DNA of 21,239 nucleotides from DATCVR01 sp036566745 (GCA_036566745.1 DATCVR010000398.1:1-21239); one strand, 5' to 3'; counted from the first letter of the stretch, positions 11,820 to 19,366 are shown. Translations and numbers: made by a program. The notes: generated from the sequence alone by a model not told the origin.

Positions 11820-11888
11820 CCAATGTTCCGGATCGCGCAGGGCGGGGCAGCTGCGTTGTGGGGACCCCACAAGGGACGAGGTAGCCAC

Positions 11889-11902
11889 CCGCCCGGAGGC
11901 GG
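11889..11902 (-). terminator. short tetraloop hairpin after DUF998 gene
   Basis: CCGCC (11889-11893) pairs with GGCGG (11898-11902) around a 4-base loop, about 60 bases past the DUF998 stop on the minus strand. It is a weak candidate end for the minus arm of the ECF42 island. Confidence 0.25.
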
Positions 11903-11961
11903 CTGGAGCGTGGCGGAGCGTCGAGGTCGGGACGTGGGCGCGCCAGGCCGTCAGCCCTCGT

Positions 11962-12669
11962 TCACTGCCAGCCGCGAGGAGCGGACCCCTGCCACACCAG
12001 GCCGCGATCGGCGGTCGCTCGACGGCCACCGACGCGGAGATGCTGCAGGGTCGCGGCGGTGAACAGCCAGGTGCTGGTCAGCGTGACGTAGAGCATCACG
12101 GTGCCGAAGGACGTCATCAGGCACGCGGCGGTGGCCAGGAGCGCCGCCGCGGCGAGCACGCTCGCGGCGGCCCATCCGCGTTCACCGGCCTTGGCGTGAC
12201 GGCGGGCGAGCACGAGCAACAGCAGAATCCACGTGATCACGGAGAGGGCGAACCCGAGGCCGTGCAGGTTCCCGTGGGTGCTCACCGTGTCCGGCAGGCC
12301 GGCCGGAGCACCTTCCGGGAACCCGTTGGACGGGTCGAGGGTGAAGATGCCGGCGACGATCTGGCCGACTCCGTCCAGGGCGAGCAACACGGCCGTCACG
12401 GTCCCGGCGCGGCCGGCGACGAAGGACCGGAGCGAGGTGGCCGCGACGATGTTGAGCAGGCCCATCACCACGAAGTTGAGCTGCTGGATCGATCCGGTGG
12501 CGCCGATGCTGAGATAGCTGAACGCGTGCTTGGTCAGGTCGAAGCCGGGATTGAACGGCAGCTGGGCGAAGCTGACGACCAGGAACAGCAGCGGGGAGAC
12601 GACGCCGGCGAGCAGCCGCCCGGTCGGGAGCTGATCGGCTGCGGGTCGTGCGGTGGCGGTCGGCGACAT
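11962..12669 (-). CDS. DUF998 family membrane protein (minus arm)
   Basis: A 235-residue integral membrane protein with about six helices, beginning near residue 18 (LLAGVVSPLLFLVVSFAQLP). DUF998 traits include the FDLTKHAFSYLSIGATGSIQ segment near the first extracellular loop and the HGNLHGLGFALSV helix with its paired histidines. The family is related in look to small ferric-reductase-like or CREG-like membrane proteins but has no assigned reaction. The ATG at 12669 has GGAGGAA about 6 bases upstream, which fixes the start. It is the third gene of a minus-strand operon after the reductase and hydrolase, 28 bases behind the latter. A second DUF998 protein lies in the opposite arm of the same locus. 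Confidence 0.85.
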   Translation of the reverse strand: MSPTATARPAADQLPTGRLLAGVVSPLLFLVVSFAQLPFNPGFDLTKHAFSYLSIGATGSIQQLNFVVMGLLNIVAATSLRSFVAGRAGTVTAVLLALDGVGQIVAGIFTLDPSNGFPEGAPAGLPDTVSTHGNLHGLGFALSVITWILLLLVLARRHAKAGERGWAAASVLAAAALLATAACLMTSFGTVMLYVTLTSTWLFTAATLQHLRVGGRRATADRGLVWQGSAPRGWQ

Positions 12670-12697
12670 GAGGTTCCTCCGAGGGTGTGTGCGTGGT

Positions 12698-13567
12698 TCA
12701 GCGGCGCGACGCGTCGACGCCACTGGCGAAGGTCGCGATGGCGTCGGCGAGTGCCGGCATGGCGACGTTGTGCCCCTGGCTTGCCAGGGTGCGGCGGTCG
12801 GCGTTGGGCAGGCGATCGGCGAGCTGGTCGGCGGCGAGACCTGCACCCGCGGGGCTCCTCGACCCGTCGAGGACCAGCGTGGGCGCCGAGATCATGCGCC
12901 AGGGATCGCCGTCGAGCGGACGGCCGCCGAGGGTGTCGCCCATGACGGCGTGGTCGGTCGGCAGGGTGTGGGCCACCGCGGTGAGCGCCTTCCAAAAGGG
13001 CGCCAGGCGCATCAGGCGGACCACGAAGGGCGGCGCTCCCATGCCCGTGGTCATGAAGTAGTGCACGGCGGCCGACCGCCGATCCGCGGCGATCAGCTCG
13101 GCGAGCCGGGGGCCGAAGTCGGCCGGTGGGACGTGCCCGTCCGGGCTGACCGCGAACGGTGGTTGGTAGACCGTCAGGCTTCGCGCGGGCAGTCCGCCGG
13201 CCGTTGCACGCAGGGCCAGCACACCGCCCGAGGACATCCCGAAGACGTGGGCCGGGTCGCCCGCGTGCCTGGCGACGGCCGCGAGATCGGCGATCTCCTG
13301 CTCCACGATCGAGCCGGCGCGGGAGCCGGACCCGGCGCCCTCGCCGGAGCCGGTGCCCGCGCCGCTGTCGCCACGTCCTCGGCGGTCGTAGCCGTGGACG
13401 GTGAAGGACGGGGCCAGGATCGCGGCGAGGCGGACGAAGCCCTTCCACCGGCGGAAGCTGAAGGCGCCGCCGACGAGTATCAGCGGAGGCCCGGAGCCCA
13501 CGACGTCCATGGCGATCCTCGTCCCATCGACGGAGGTCGTGAACTCGGTACGAAACGTGGCGGGCAT
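12698..13567 (-). CDS. alpha/beta hydrolase
   Basis: A 289-residue alpha/beta-hydrolase fold enzyme without signal peptide. The oxyanion region is PLILVGGAFSFRRW (28-41), the nucleophile elbow is G110-M-S112-S-G114, and the catalytic His is likely H266 (QGHNVAMP). The acid is probably the Asp of APTLVLDGS. A Gly/Ser-rich insert of about 15 residues (GAGTGSGEGAGSGSRAGS, about 69-86) follows the YDRRGRGDS motif, where relatives have a short loop. The ATG at 13567 has AGGA about 8 bases upstream and lies 11 bases after the reductase stop, so the two are co-transcribed. Esterase or related hydrolase activity is expected; the substrate is unknown. Confidence 0.9.
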   Translation of the reverse strand: MPATFRTEFTTSVDGTRIAMDVVGSGPPLILVGGAFSFRRWKGFVRLAAILAPSFTVHGYDRRGRGDSGAGTGSGEGAGSGSRAGSIVEQEIADLAAVARHAGDPAHVFGMSSGGVLALRATAGGLPARSLTVYQPPFAVSPDGHVPPADFGPRLAELIAADRRSAAVHYFMTTGMGAPPFVVRLMRLAPFWKALTAVAHTLPTDHAVMGDTLGGRPLDGDPWRMISAPTLVLDGSRSPAGAGLAADQLADRLPNADRRTLASQGHNVAMPALADAIATFASGVDASRR

Positions 13568-13578
13568 GGTCGAGGTCC

Positions 13579-14139
13579 TCACTCCGCGGCGGGTGCCGCA
13601 GCCGCGGGCCGGTAGATCTGGTAAGTGACGCCGTTGGTGTATGTGCGCAGTTCTGCGAGCTCGAGGCCCACGGGCGTCTCCCCGGCTTCGAACAGGTGCT
13701 TGCCTGTGCCGACGACCACGGGATGGACCAGCAGATGGAGCTCGTCGATGAGGCCGGCCTGCAGCAGCGTCCGACCGAGCGTGCCGCTGCCGTTGACGGC
13801 GATGCGGCCACCGGCCTCGGCCTTGAGGTCGGCGACCTTCGTCTCCACGTTGCCGGACACCACCGTGGCGGGACCCCAGCCGAGATCGGTGACGGTGTCG
13901 GTGACGACGTACTTGTGCGTGCCGTTGATGAAGTCGGCCAGCGGGAAGCCCGACTGGTCCGGCCAGTACGCCTTCCACTCCTCGAACGTGCGCCGGCCCA
14001 GGAGCAGAGCGTCGACGCCCTCCATGGTGGCCTCGATGGCCTCCATCACGTCCGGAGTCACGTAGGGGAAGTGCCAGTCCTGCGGAGCGTCGATGACGCC
14101 GTCGAGCGAGATGAAGTAGTGAGCGGCGATGGTGCGCAT
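13579..14139 (-). CDS. dihydrofolate reductase / RibD C-terminal family protein
   Basis: A 186-residue protein of the RibD C-terminal/DHFR-like reductase family. It opens with MRTIAAHYFISLDGVIDAPQ, the typical N-terminal strand with S-L-D-G-V. LLLGRRTFEEW (46-56) and GSGTLGRTLLQAGLIDELHL (about 117-136) are the nucleotide-site motifs, and VVVGTGKHLF follows. Such stand-alone proteins use NADPH and are not true folate reductases; many are neighbours of ECF sigma factors with DGPF partners. The ATG at 14139 follows AGGAGG by 6-7 bases. It is first in the minus arm, behind an ECF42-like promoter at 14182-14208. The substrate is not known. Confidence 0.9.
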   Translation of the reverse strand: MRTIAAHYFISLDGVIDAPQDWHFPYVTPDVMEAIEATMEGVDALLLGRRTFEEWKAYWPDQSGFPLADFINGTHKYVVTDTVTDLGWGPATVVSGNVETKVADLKAEAGGRIAVNGSGTLGRTLLQAGLIDELHLLVHPVVVGTGKHLFEAGETPVGLELAELRTYTNGVTYQIYRPAAAAPAAE

Positions 14140-14180
14140 GGGGGCCTCCTGCGGGGCGAGAGTGGTCAGGGCACCCGGTA

Positions 14181-14207
14181 CGTCGAACGACGGGACCGGG
14201 TTTCGAC
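14181..14207 (+). promoter_or_regulatory. ECF42-like promoter, plus arm (candidate)
   Basis: CGTCGA (14181-14186), 17 bases, then CGAC (14204-14207). This is one mismatch from the TGTCGA / CG(A/T)C form I recall for ECF42 promoters. It would give a leader of about 100 bases before the DGPF gene. Confidence 0.4.
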
Positions 14208-14208
14208 A
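14182..14208 (-). promoter_or_regulatory. ECF42-like promoter, minus arm (candidate)
   Basis: On the minus strand TGTCGA (14208-14203), 17 bases, then CGAC (14185-14182). This matches the recalled ECF42 -35/-10 form fully and lies about 43 bases before the reductase ATG. It overlaps the plus-strand promoter base for base, because GTCGAA (14182-14187) and TTCGAC (14202-14207) are inverted copies. Confidence 0.5.
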
Positions 14209-14263
14209 CGGCCCGACGAATTTCGGAGCGGCCCATGGCAAGAACGGCCATCCTCGAACGACG
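14183..14263. repeat. 10-bp direct repeat in divergent promoter region
   Basis: TCGAACGACG occurs at 14183-14192 and again at 14254-14263, 71 bases apart, on the plus strand. The first copy is inside the ECF42-like dyad. The second could be a further regulator or sigma site for the plus arm, but it lacks a clear partner hexamer. Confidence 0.35.
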
Positions 14264-14314
14264 TACAGGTGAACCCGGCCGGCAGGCGAGGGGATGAACA
14301 CGAAAGGCGACGCC

Positions 14315-14683
14315 ATGCGGTTCTTGATCATGAGCAAGACCAATGAGTACTTCGAGGCGGGCAACCCACCGAGCCCGGAGCTGTACGCCCGGATGGACGC
14401 CTTCATGCGGGAGGCCGCCGCTTCCGGCGTGCTCCTCCAGGCGGATGGGTTGCTGCCCAGCTCGGCCGGTGCACGGATCTCGGCGCACGACGGCGTCATC
14501 AGCGTCACCGACGGCCCGTTCGCCGAGGCGAAGGAACTGATCGGGGGATTCGCGTTCATCGAGGCGCGCGACCTCGCGGAGGCCAAGGAGTGGGGGCGCC
14601 GGTTCGCCGAGGTCCACGACGGTGAGTGCGACGTCGAGATCCGCCAGGTCGCAGGCCCGGGCGGCCCCGGCGATCACGGCTGA
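14315..14683 (+). CDS. YCII/DGPF domain protein (ECF42 partner)
   Basis: A 122-residue small protein of the YCII-related (DGPF) family, starting MRFLIMSKTNEYFEAG. The signature D66-G-P-F69 continues AEAKELIGGF, the conserved DGPFAExKE-x-x-GG motif. The ATG at 14315 is preferred over the ATG at 14294 because AAAGG lies about 7 bases upstream and relatives begin with M-R/K-Y/F-L-x-M. The family lacks a proven reaction. It is the classical genomic neighbour and target of ECF42 sigma factors. Its TGA stop (14681-14683) overlaps the sigma factor ATG by one base, so translation is likely coupled. Confidence 0.9.
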   Translation: MRFLIMSKTNEYFEAGNPPSPELYARMDAFMREAAASGVLLQADGLLPSSAGARISAHDGVISVTDGPFAEAKELIGGFAFIEARDLAEAKEWGRRFAEVHDGECDVEIRQVAGPGGPGDHG

Positions 14684-15969
14684 TGAACGGCGCGATCGGG
14701 CATCCGGACCTCACGGCGCTGTGGCGGATCGAGTTCCCCCGGCTGGTCGCCACGGCCACGAGGATCACCCGAGACCCCGAACTCGCCGAGCAGGTCGCCC
14801 AGGACGCCTTCGTGACCGCGCTCGAACAGTGGCCCGACCAGCCACCGGAGCGTCCGGCGGCCTGGCTGATGGCGGTCACGAAACGGCGCGCCGTCGACGT
14901 CGTCCGCCGCGAGGTCACCCAGAGCGCCAAGTATCGCCGGATGGCAGAGGAGGCAGCGATGACACCGGACCCACCCGTGGACGAACGCGTCGATGGCCAC
15001 CTGGACGACGACGTCCTCCGGCTGATGTTCATCTGCTGTCACCCGGTGCTCGGACGAGAAGCGCGTGTCGCGCTCACGTTGCGTCTGCTCGGCGGGCTCA
15101 GCACCCAGGAGATCGCCATGGCGCAGCTGGTGTCCGAGGCGACCGCGGGTCAACGGATCTCGCGGGCCAAGCGCACGGTCCGGGAGGCCGGAATCGCCTT
15201 CGAGACCCCCGGCCTCGCCGACCAGACCGAGCGGCTCTCCTCGGTTCTGGAGGTCATCTACCTCATCTTCAACGAGGGGTACGCCGCCAGCTCGGGCGAC
15301 AGCTGGACCCGTACCGACCTGGCCGGTGAAGCCCTGCGGCTGGCTCGGATGCTCAGCCACCTGATGCCACGCGTCGCCGAGGCGCACGGGCTGCTCGCCC
15401 TGATGGAGATCCAGGCCTCGCGCTTCGCTGCCCGGGTCGGACCGGACGGCCCGGTCCTGCTCGAGGACCAGGACCGGATGAAGTGGGATCGGCTGTTGAT
15501 CCGGCGCGGCCTCACCGGGCTGGAGCGAGCGCGGCGCCTGGGCGGCGGGCCGTACACCGACCAGGCCGCCATCGCGGCCTCGCACGCTCGGGCGGTCACC
15601 GCGGAGCAGACCGACTGGGCCGAGATCGCGCGACTGTACGACGCCTATGCCCTCCGGCACCCGGGCCCGGTCGTCGAGCTCAACCGGGCGATCGCCCACT
15701 GGAAGGTCGAGGGGACCCAGGCAGCTCGGTCGATCCTTGAGCCCCTGCTGACCGACCCGCGGGTCGCCGAATCACACCTGCTCCGCACGGTTCTGGCCGA
15801 GCTGGCGATCGCCGACGGCCGCACCGACGAGGCCAGAGCGCACCTCCGTGCCGCCCTCGGCCTCACCCGCAGCGGTCCCGACCGGATCGTCATCGCCGCC
15901 AAGCTGGCCCGCATCGAGTCGGCGGGCACCGACCACCCCCACACGACCCCCGAACGGAACGCTCCATGA
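14683..15969 (+). CDS. ECF42-type RNA polymerase sigma factor with C-terminal extension
   Basis: A 428-residue sigma factor. Region 2 covers about 12-78 (ELAEQVAQDAFVTALEQWPD and WLMAVTKRRAVDVVRRE), and region 4 about 112-170 (LRLLGGLSTQEIAMAQLVSE and RISRAKRTVRE). The remainder is a long extension found in ECF42: YLIFNEGY at 193-200 opens the DUF6596 part to about 285, followed by TPR-like helices (ASHARAVTAEQTDWAEIARL, YDAYALRHPGPVVELNRAIA). This class has no dedicated anti-sigma factor, and the extension is thought to control activity. The ATG at 14683 shares one base with the upstream TGA. The 3' end overlaps the DUF998 start by 4 bases (ATGA). It probably drives the DGPF gene and the divergent arm. 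The inducing signal is unknown. Confidence 0.93.
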   Translation: MNGAIGHPDLTALWRIEFPRLVATATRITRDPELAEQVAQDAFVTALEQWPDQPPERPAAWLMAVTKRRAVDVVRREVTQSAKYRRMAEEAAMTPDPPVDERVDGHLDDDVLRLMFICCHPVLGREARVALTLRLLGGLSTQEIAMAQLVSEATAGQRISRAKRTVREAGIAFETPGLADQTERLSSVLEVIYLIFNEGYAASSGDSWTRTDLAGEALRLARMLSHLMPRVAEAHGLLALMEIQASRFAARVGPDGPVLLEDQDRMKWDRLLIRRGLTGLERARRLGGGPYTDQAAIAASHARAVTAEQTDWAEIARLYDAYALRHPGPVVELNRAIAHWKVEGTQAARSILEPLLTDPRVAESHLLRTVLAELAIADGRTDEARAHLRAALGLTRSGPDRIVIAAKLARIESAGTDHPHTTPERNAP

Positions 15970-16601
15970 CGACCATCCCCGGGCGGTTCCTCGCCGTCGC
16001 GCTCGCCGTCTTCATCGCGGTGATCGCACTCGAAGACCTGCTGCGCACCGACCTGTCCGCGACCGAGCACTGGATCAGTCACCTGTCGCTCGGCGACCAT
16101 GGCTGGGTCAACATCGCCGACCTCGTGTTCGGCGGGCTGACCGTCCTGCTCCTTGCGCCCCTGGTGCGCCGCCACTCGACGTCCAGGTGGCCGAGCCGAT
16201 GGGTGGCCGTCGCCGGGGTCGGCCTGGTCATCGCCGGACTGTTCGTGTCGGATGCACCGCCCGGGACCCGCTACATCGAGGCGGTCACCTGGCACGGCCA
16301 GGTCCACGACCTCGGTGGTGGTCTCGCCTTCCTCGGCCTGGTCGTCGGCGCCGTGACCACGCGGCACCTGGTGTCCAGAGGCTGGGGATGGGTGGCCGGG
16401 GTCACGGTGGCGACGGCGTGGATCGTCGCGAGCGTCCTGGCCGGGATCGGCTATGCCGACGACTCTGCCAACCTGCCATCGGGCCTCGCCGAACGCATCG
16501 CGATGCTCGCCGGCATCGCCTGGTTGGCCGCCCTGGCCGTGCGCCTCGACCGGACAACCGTCGACAACGACCGGACGACTTTCGAGAAGGAGTCGGCATG
16601 A
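15966..16601 (+). CDS. DUF998 family membrane protein (plus arm)
   Basis: A 211-residue protein with about six membrane helices (first at about 7-24, RFLAVALAVFIAVIALEDLL). It carries the DUF998 trait EHWISHLSLGDHGWVNIADL at about 34-53 and the late helix with H-G-Q-V-H-D-L-G-G. The start ATG overlaps the sigma factor stop (ATGA, 15966-15969), and its own stop overlaps the next start in the same manner, so it is translationally coupled. It is more distant than a recent duplicate of the minus-arm DUF998 protein but shares the fold. Its presence beside the sigma factor suggests a membrane role in the stress response or sensing. Confidence 0.82.
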   Translation: MTTIPGRFLAVALAVFIAVIALEDLLRTDLSATEHWISHLSLGDHGWVNIADLVFGGLTVLLLAPLVRRHSTSRWPSRWVAVAGVGLVIAGLFVSDAPPGTRYIEAVTWHGQVHDLGGGLAFLGLVVGAVTTRHLVSRGWGWVAGVTVATAWIVASVLAGIGYADDSANLPSGLAERIAMLAGIAWLAALAVRLDRTTVDNDRTTFEKESA

Positions 16602-17185
16602 GCTTTCAGGGGTACCTCGACGCCATCCGAGCGAAGACCGGGCTCGGAGCGGACGACTTCAGCCGGCTTGCCGCCGAGCGAGGCCTGGCCGGTCCGGGCG
16701 TGAAGGCCGGCGCCGTGATCGACTGGCTGGCGGCCGACTACGGGCTCGGACGCGGGCATGCGATGGCCATCGTGGCCGTCCTCAAGGACGCGATGCCCGC
16801 GAGCGCGGCGGATGCGGCAGGTGCCGCCCGAGCCATCGACGACGCGGTCGACGCCGTGTTCTCCGGCCCGCGGCGGGTCTGGCGCGCGACGTTCGAGACG
16901 ATCTGGCAGGAGGTCTCCAGACTGGGCGAGGACGTCGGGCTCCAGCCGACCAAGCAGTACGTCGGACTCACCCGTGCCGGGCGAAAATTCGCGATCGTGG
17001 CGCCGACCGCTGCCCGCCTCGACATCGGGATCAAGCTCGATCCCGGCGAGGACTCTCCTCGCCTCGCCCCCGCCGGCTCGTGGAACTCGATGGTCACGCA
17101 CCGCGCGCAGCTCTTCAGCGCCGACGAGCTGGACACCGATCTGCTCGGGCTGCTCGCTGCGGCGTACGACCGAGCCGGCAGCTAA
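16598..17185 (+). CDS. DUF4287 and DUF5655 domain protein
   Basis: A 195-residue protein of two small domains: DUF4287 at about 1-70 (SFQGYLDAIRAKTGLGADDF, then DWLAADYGLGRGHAMAIVAV), and DUF5655 at about 80-193 with GLTRAGRKFAIVAPTAARLD and the D-I-G-I-K-L strand. Both families are functionally unassigned and often occur together in actinomycetes. The ATG at 16598 has AGAAGGAG about 5 bases upstream and overlaps the DUF998 stop (ATGA). It is last in the plus arm. Its TAA (17183-17185) overlaps the stop codon of the convergent LysE gene, leaving no room for a separate terminator. Confidence 0.85.
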   Translation: MSFQGYLDAIRAKTGLGADDFSRLAAERGLAGPGVKAGAVIDWLAADYGLGRGHAMAIVAVLKDAMPASAADAAGAARAIDDAVDAVFSGPRRVWRATFETIWQEVSRLGEDVGLQPTKQYVGLTRAGRKFAIVAPTAARLDIGIKLDPGEDSPRLAPAGSWNSMVTHRAQLFSADELDTDLLGLLAAAYDRAGS

Positions 17186-17799
17186 CTCGTCGCGATGCGC
17201 AATCCAAGCGCGACCAGAAGGGCGCCAGCCGCAGCATCGACGGTGCGACGTACCCGAGGTCGGGACAGGCCGGAGCGGAGGCCGCCGGCTGCCGACGCGA
17301 CGAGTGCGAACCATCCCGTGGTCACCGTTGTGATCACGAGGCAGGTGTAGAGCGCGGCGGGGGCGTCGGTCGTGCTAGGGAGGAACTGCGGCAGGAGCGC
17401 GACGAAGAAGGCGGCTGTCTTGGGGTTGAGGAGGTTCGTGGTGAGGCCCTGTGTGAACGCGGCTCGTCGAGAGACGTGTGCCGCGGTATCGGGTGAGGGT
17501 CGCGGATCACCGGCCATGGCACTGTGGAGGGACCTCAGACCGAGATAGATCAGGTAGGCCGCCCCGCAGTACTTCACCAGCGTGAATCCCACGGTCGAAG
17601 TTGCGAGGAGCCCGGCCAGCCCGCCCACCGCCGCGATGGCCCAGACCAGGACTCCGGCGCCGATGCCGAGCGCGTTGGCAAGACCCACGGTGCGCCCGGA
17701 GGCCAGCGAGTTGCGAACGACCAGGACGAAATCAGGTCCGGGGGACATCGCGCCGAGCAGCACCACCCCGGCAAGCGCCCACGTCGCGGTGTCAGCCAC
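17182..17799 (-). CDS. LysE-type amino-acid/threonine exporter
   Basis: A 205-residue plasma-membrane protein with five or six helices, starting at the GTG at 17799 (ADTATWALAGVVLLGAMSPG). The LysE/RhtB signature is visible: MSPGPDF near the N terminus, the NALGIGAGVLVWAIAAVGG helix, and FTQGLTTNLLNPKTAAFFVA with its N-L-L-N-P-K motif. The family exports amino acids or homoserine lactones. The length fits the usual 200-210 residues. The start overlaps the metallophosphoesterase stop by 8 bases, so it is the last gene of the operon. The substrate is not deducible. Confidence 0.9.
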   Translation of the reverse strand: MADTATWALAGVVLLGAMSPGPDFVLVVRNSLASGRTVGLANALGIGAGVLVWAIAAVGGLAGLLATSTVGFTLVKYCGAAYLIYLGLRSLHSAMAGDPRPSPDTAAHVSRRAAFTQGLTTNLLNPKTAAFFVALLPQFLPSTTDAPAALYTCLVITTVTTGWFALVASAAGGLRSGLSRPRVRRTVDAAAGALLVALGLRIATS

Positions 17800-18661
17800 G
17801 GTCGTCCGATGGAGGCTCGGAGGTGTCCACGAGGTAGACCTCCTGACCGGCCTCGGGATCGCGAGCATGGACGACGTGGAAGACCGGAGAGAACGGCCCG
17901 CCGAGGTCGACCACCGTGGCGCTCGCTCCCTTGACGCCGCGGATGAGGTGCTGCGGCGCCGTGAGGTCGATTCGGGTCACGACGCCGGGTGTCACCCACA
18001 CCGGAATCCCGGCGAGACTGCCGGAGAGCTGCAGGTGATAGTGGCCGCAGAGGATGGCTCGGATATCGGTGCCGGCCACGACCTCGCTGAGGTCGGCGGC
18101 GTTCTGCAGGCCGGAAGCGACGACGAAGCCCGACGTGTGTACGTGGATCGGTGGATGGTGAAATGCGATCACGGTTCCCGCGGGAGCTGGTTCAGCCAGA
18201 ACGTCGGCCAGCCATGCGAGCTGGACCGTCGACAGATGGCCCTCGACGTGTCCGGGCTTCAGGCTGTCGAGCGTGACGATCCGCACGCCCGCGACGATGC
18301 TCACGCCAGCGCGTTCAGGGCCTGCGAGCACACGACTGGCGGTGTCGTCCCCGGCGGCCGCGAGGTGTCCGGAGCCGAACGCTCGAGCGAAGGCGGTGCG
18401 GTCGTCGTGGTTGCCGGTGGTATAGATGTGCGGGACCCCGCGCTGAGCCGCGAACTCGCCGACACGTTCTCGGACGGCGAGGCACCCCTCGATTGATCCG
18501 TCATCCGCGATATCGCCTGTCACGAGGACGAGATCGATGTCCCGCACCTGCTGCGTGTCGTGAAGTATCCGGTCGAGGGAGGCGATGGCGTCCACGCCGA
18601 ACGCATCGAACCCCGATGCGGTGACATGCGGATCGGAGAGGTGCAGGATGCGGAATCCCAT
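17792..18661 (-). CDS. class III metallophosphoesterase (CpdA/Rv0805-like)
   Basis: A 289-residue calcineurin-like phosphoesterase. Metal ligands appear in order: D10-x-H12 (LHLSDPH), G49-D50 (VTGDIADDG), G83-N-H85-D86 (GNHDD), a HHPP segment near 168, and GHYHLQ further on. This set places it with bacterial class III cyclic-nucleotide phosphodiesterases and related enzymes, cytoplasmic and dependent on Mn/Fe. The true substrate may be cAMP or another phosphodiester. The ATG at 18661 has AAGGGA about 9 bases upstream. It begins 12 bases after the HAD stop and ends overlapping the LysE start. Confidence 0.9.
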   Translation of the reverse strand: MGFRILHLSDPHVTASGFDAFGVDAIASLDRILHDTQQVRDIDLVLVTGDIADDGSIEGCLAVRERVGEFAAQRGVPHIYTTGNHDDRTAFARAFGSGHLAAAGDDTASRVLAGPERAGVSIVAGVRIVTLDSLKPGHVEGHLSTVQLAWLADVLAEPAPAGTVIAFHHPPIHVHTSGFVVASGLQNAADLSEVVAGTDIRAILCGHYHLQLSGSLAGIPVWVTPGVVTRIDLTAPQHLIRGVKGASATVVDLGGPFSPVFHVVHARDPEAGQEVYLVDTSEPPSDDRG

Positions 18662-18673
18662 GGCGGAGTCCCT

Positions 18674-19366
18674 TCACGATTCGGATGGGCAGTGCGGTCG
18701 CTGCCAGAAGTAGTCGGCGACGATGCTCGGAGCCACGACGCAGTCGTGTGCCCTCGGTTCGGGCAAGCGACACTGTCCGTGGTCGGTCCAGGCGGCGTGG
18801 ACCCCTCGGACGCCGGCGGCGTCCGCGGCGGCGAGGTCGTTCCAGCTGTCGCCGACCATGATCGAGGACTCAGCCGCGACACCGAGGTGGTCGAGCAACG
18901 CGAGTAGTCCGTCTGGCCGGGGCTTGGACGGCACCTCGTCGGCGGTGAGAGTCACGTCGACGAGCACGTCGAGGCCGCTGCGGCGCATCACCTGCTCGGC
19001 GTTGCGCCGAGTCGCGTTGGTCAGGACGCCCACCCGCACGCCCAGAGCGCGCGCCTCGGCCAAGAGGTGGGCGATGCCGGGGAAGAGTGCGACGTGACTC
19101 ATTCCCGACTCGAGCTGCTCGTAGAAGCACTCGAGTGCCGCGGGAACCAGGCTCGGATCATCGAGGAAGTGGCCGAGCAGAACCGGGCTGGAGCCGATGT
19201 GCCAGGTGCCGACGATCTCCTCGGCGCTGACCTCCGGCCCGCCCACCTCGCGTATCGCCGCGGCATACAGCTGGGGGAGCAGACCGAGGGTGTCGACGAG
19301 CGTCCCGTCCAGGTCGAAGACCGCTCCGGCGCAGGTCGGCTCAGTGGTGGTGACCGGAGTTGCCAT
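18674..19366 (-). CDS. HAD-superfamily hydrolase (phosphoglycolate phosphatase-like)
   Basis: A 230-residue HAD hydrolase with motif I D18-L-D20-G-T, motif II TNAT, motif III with K in PSKPRPDG and motif IV GDSWNDLAAADAAG. The cap helices lie between about 30 and 95. Such proteins dephosphorylate sugar phosphates, phosphoglycolate or nucleotides. The ATG at 19366 has GAGGAGG about 10 bases upstream and overlaps the 3' end of the multicopper oxidase gene by 26 bases. The overlap and the HAD-metallophosphoesterase pairing suggest linked phosphate-ester metabolism, but the substrate is unknown. Confidence 0.88.
   Translation of the reverse strand: MATPVTTTEPTCAGAVFDLDGTLVDTLGLLPQLYAAAIREVGGPEVSAEEIVGTWHIGSSPVLLGHFLDDPSLVPAALECFYEQLESGMSHVALFPGIAHLLAEARALGVRVGVLTNATRRNAEQVMRRSGLDVLVDVTLTADEVPSKPRPDGLLALLDHLGVAAESSIMVGDSWNDLAAADAAGVRGVHAAWTDHGQCRLPEPRAHDCVVAPSIVADYFWQRPHCPSES

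Noticed and set aside
11726..11872. 49-codon N-terminal extension of the carboxylase
   Set aside because: It would cover the hairpin and palindrome, has no family similarity, and the GTG at 11725 has a good ribosome binding site directly before the conserved SRIAIVNRGE start.
13568..14677. Long N-terminal extension of the hydrolase frame through the reductase gene
   Set aside because: The open frame is accidental; the hydrolase begins at the ATG at 13567 with a ribosome binding site, and the reductase occupies the region in another frame.
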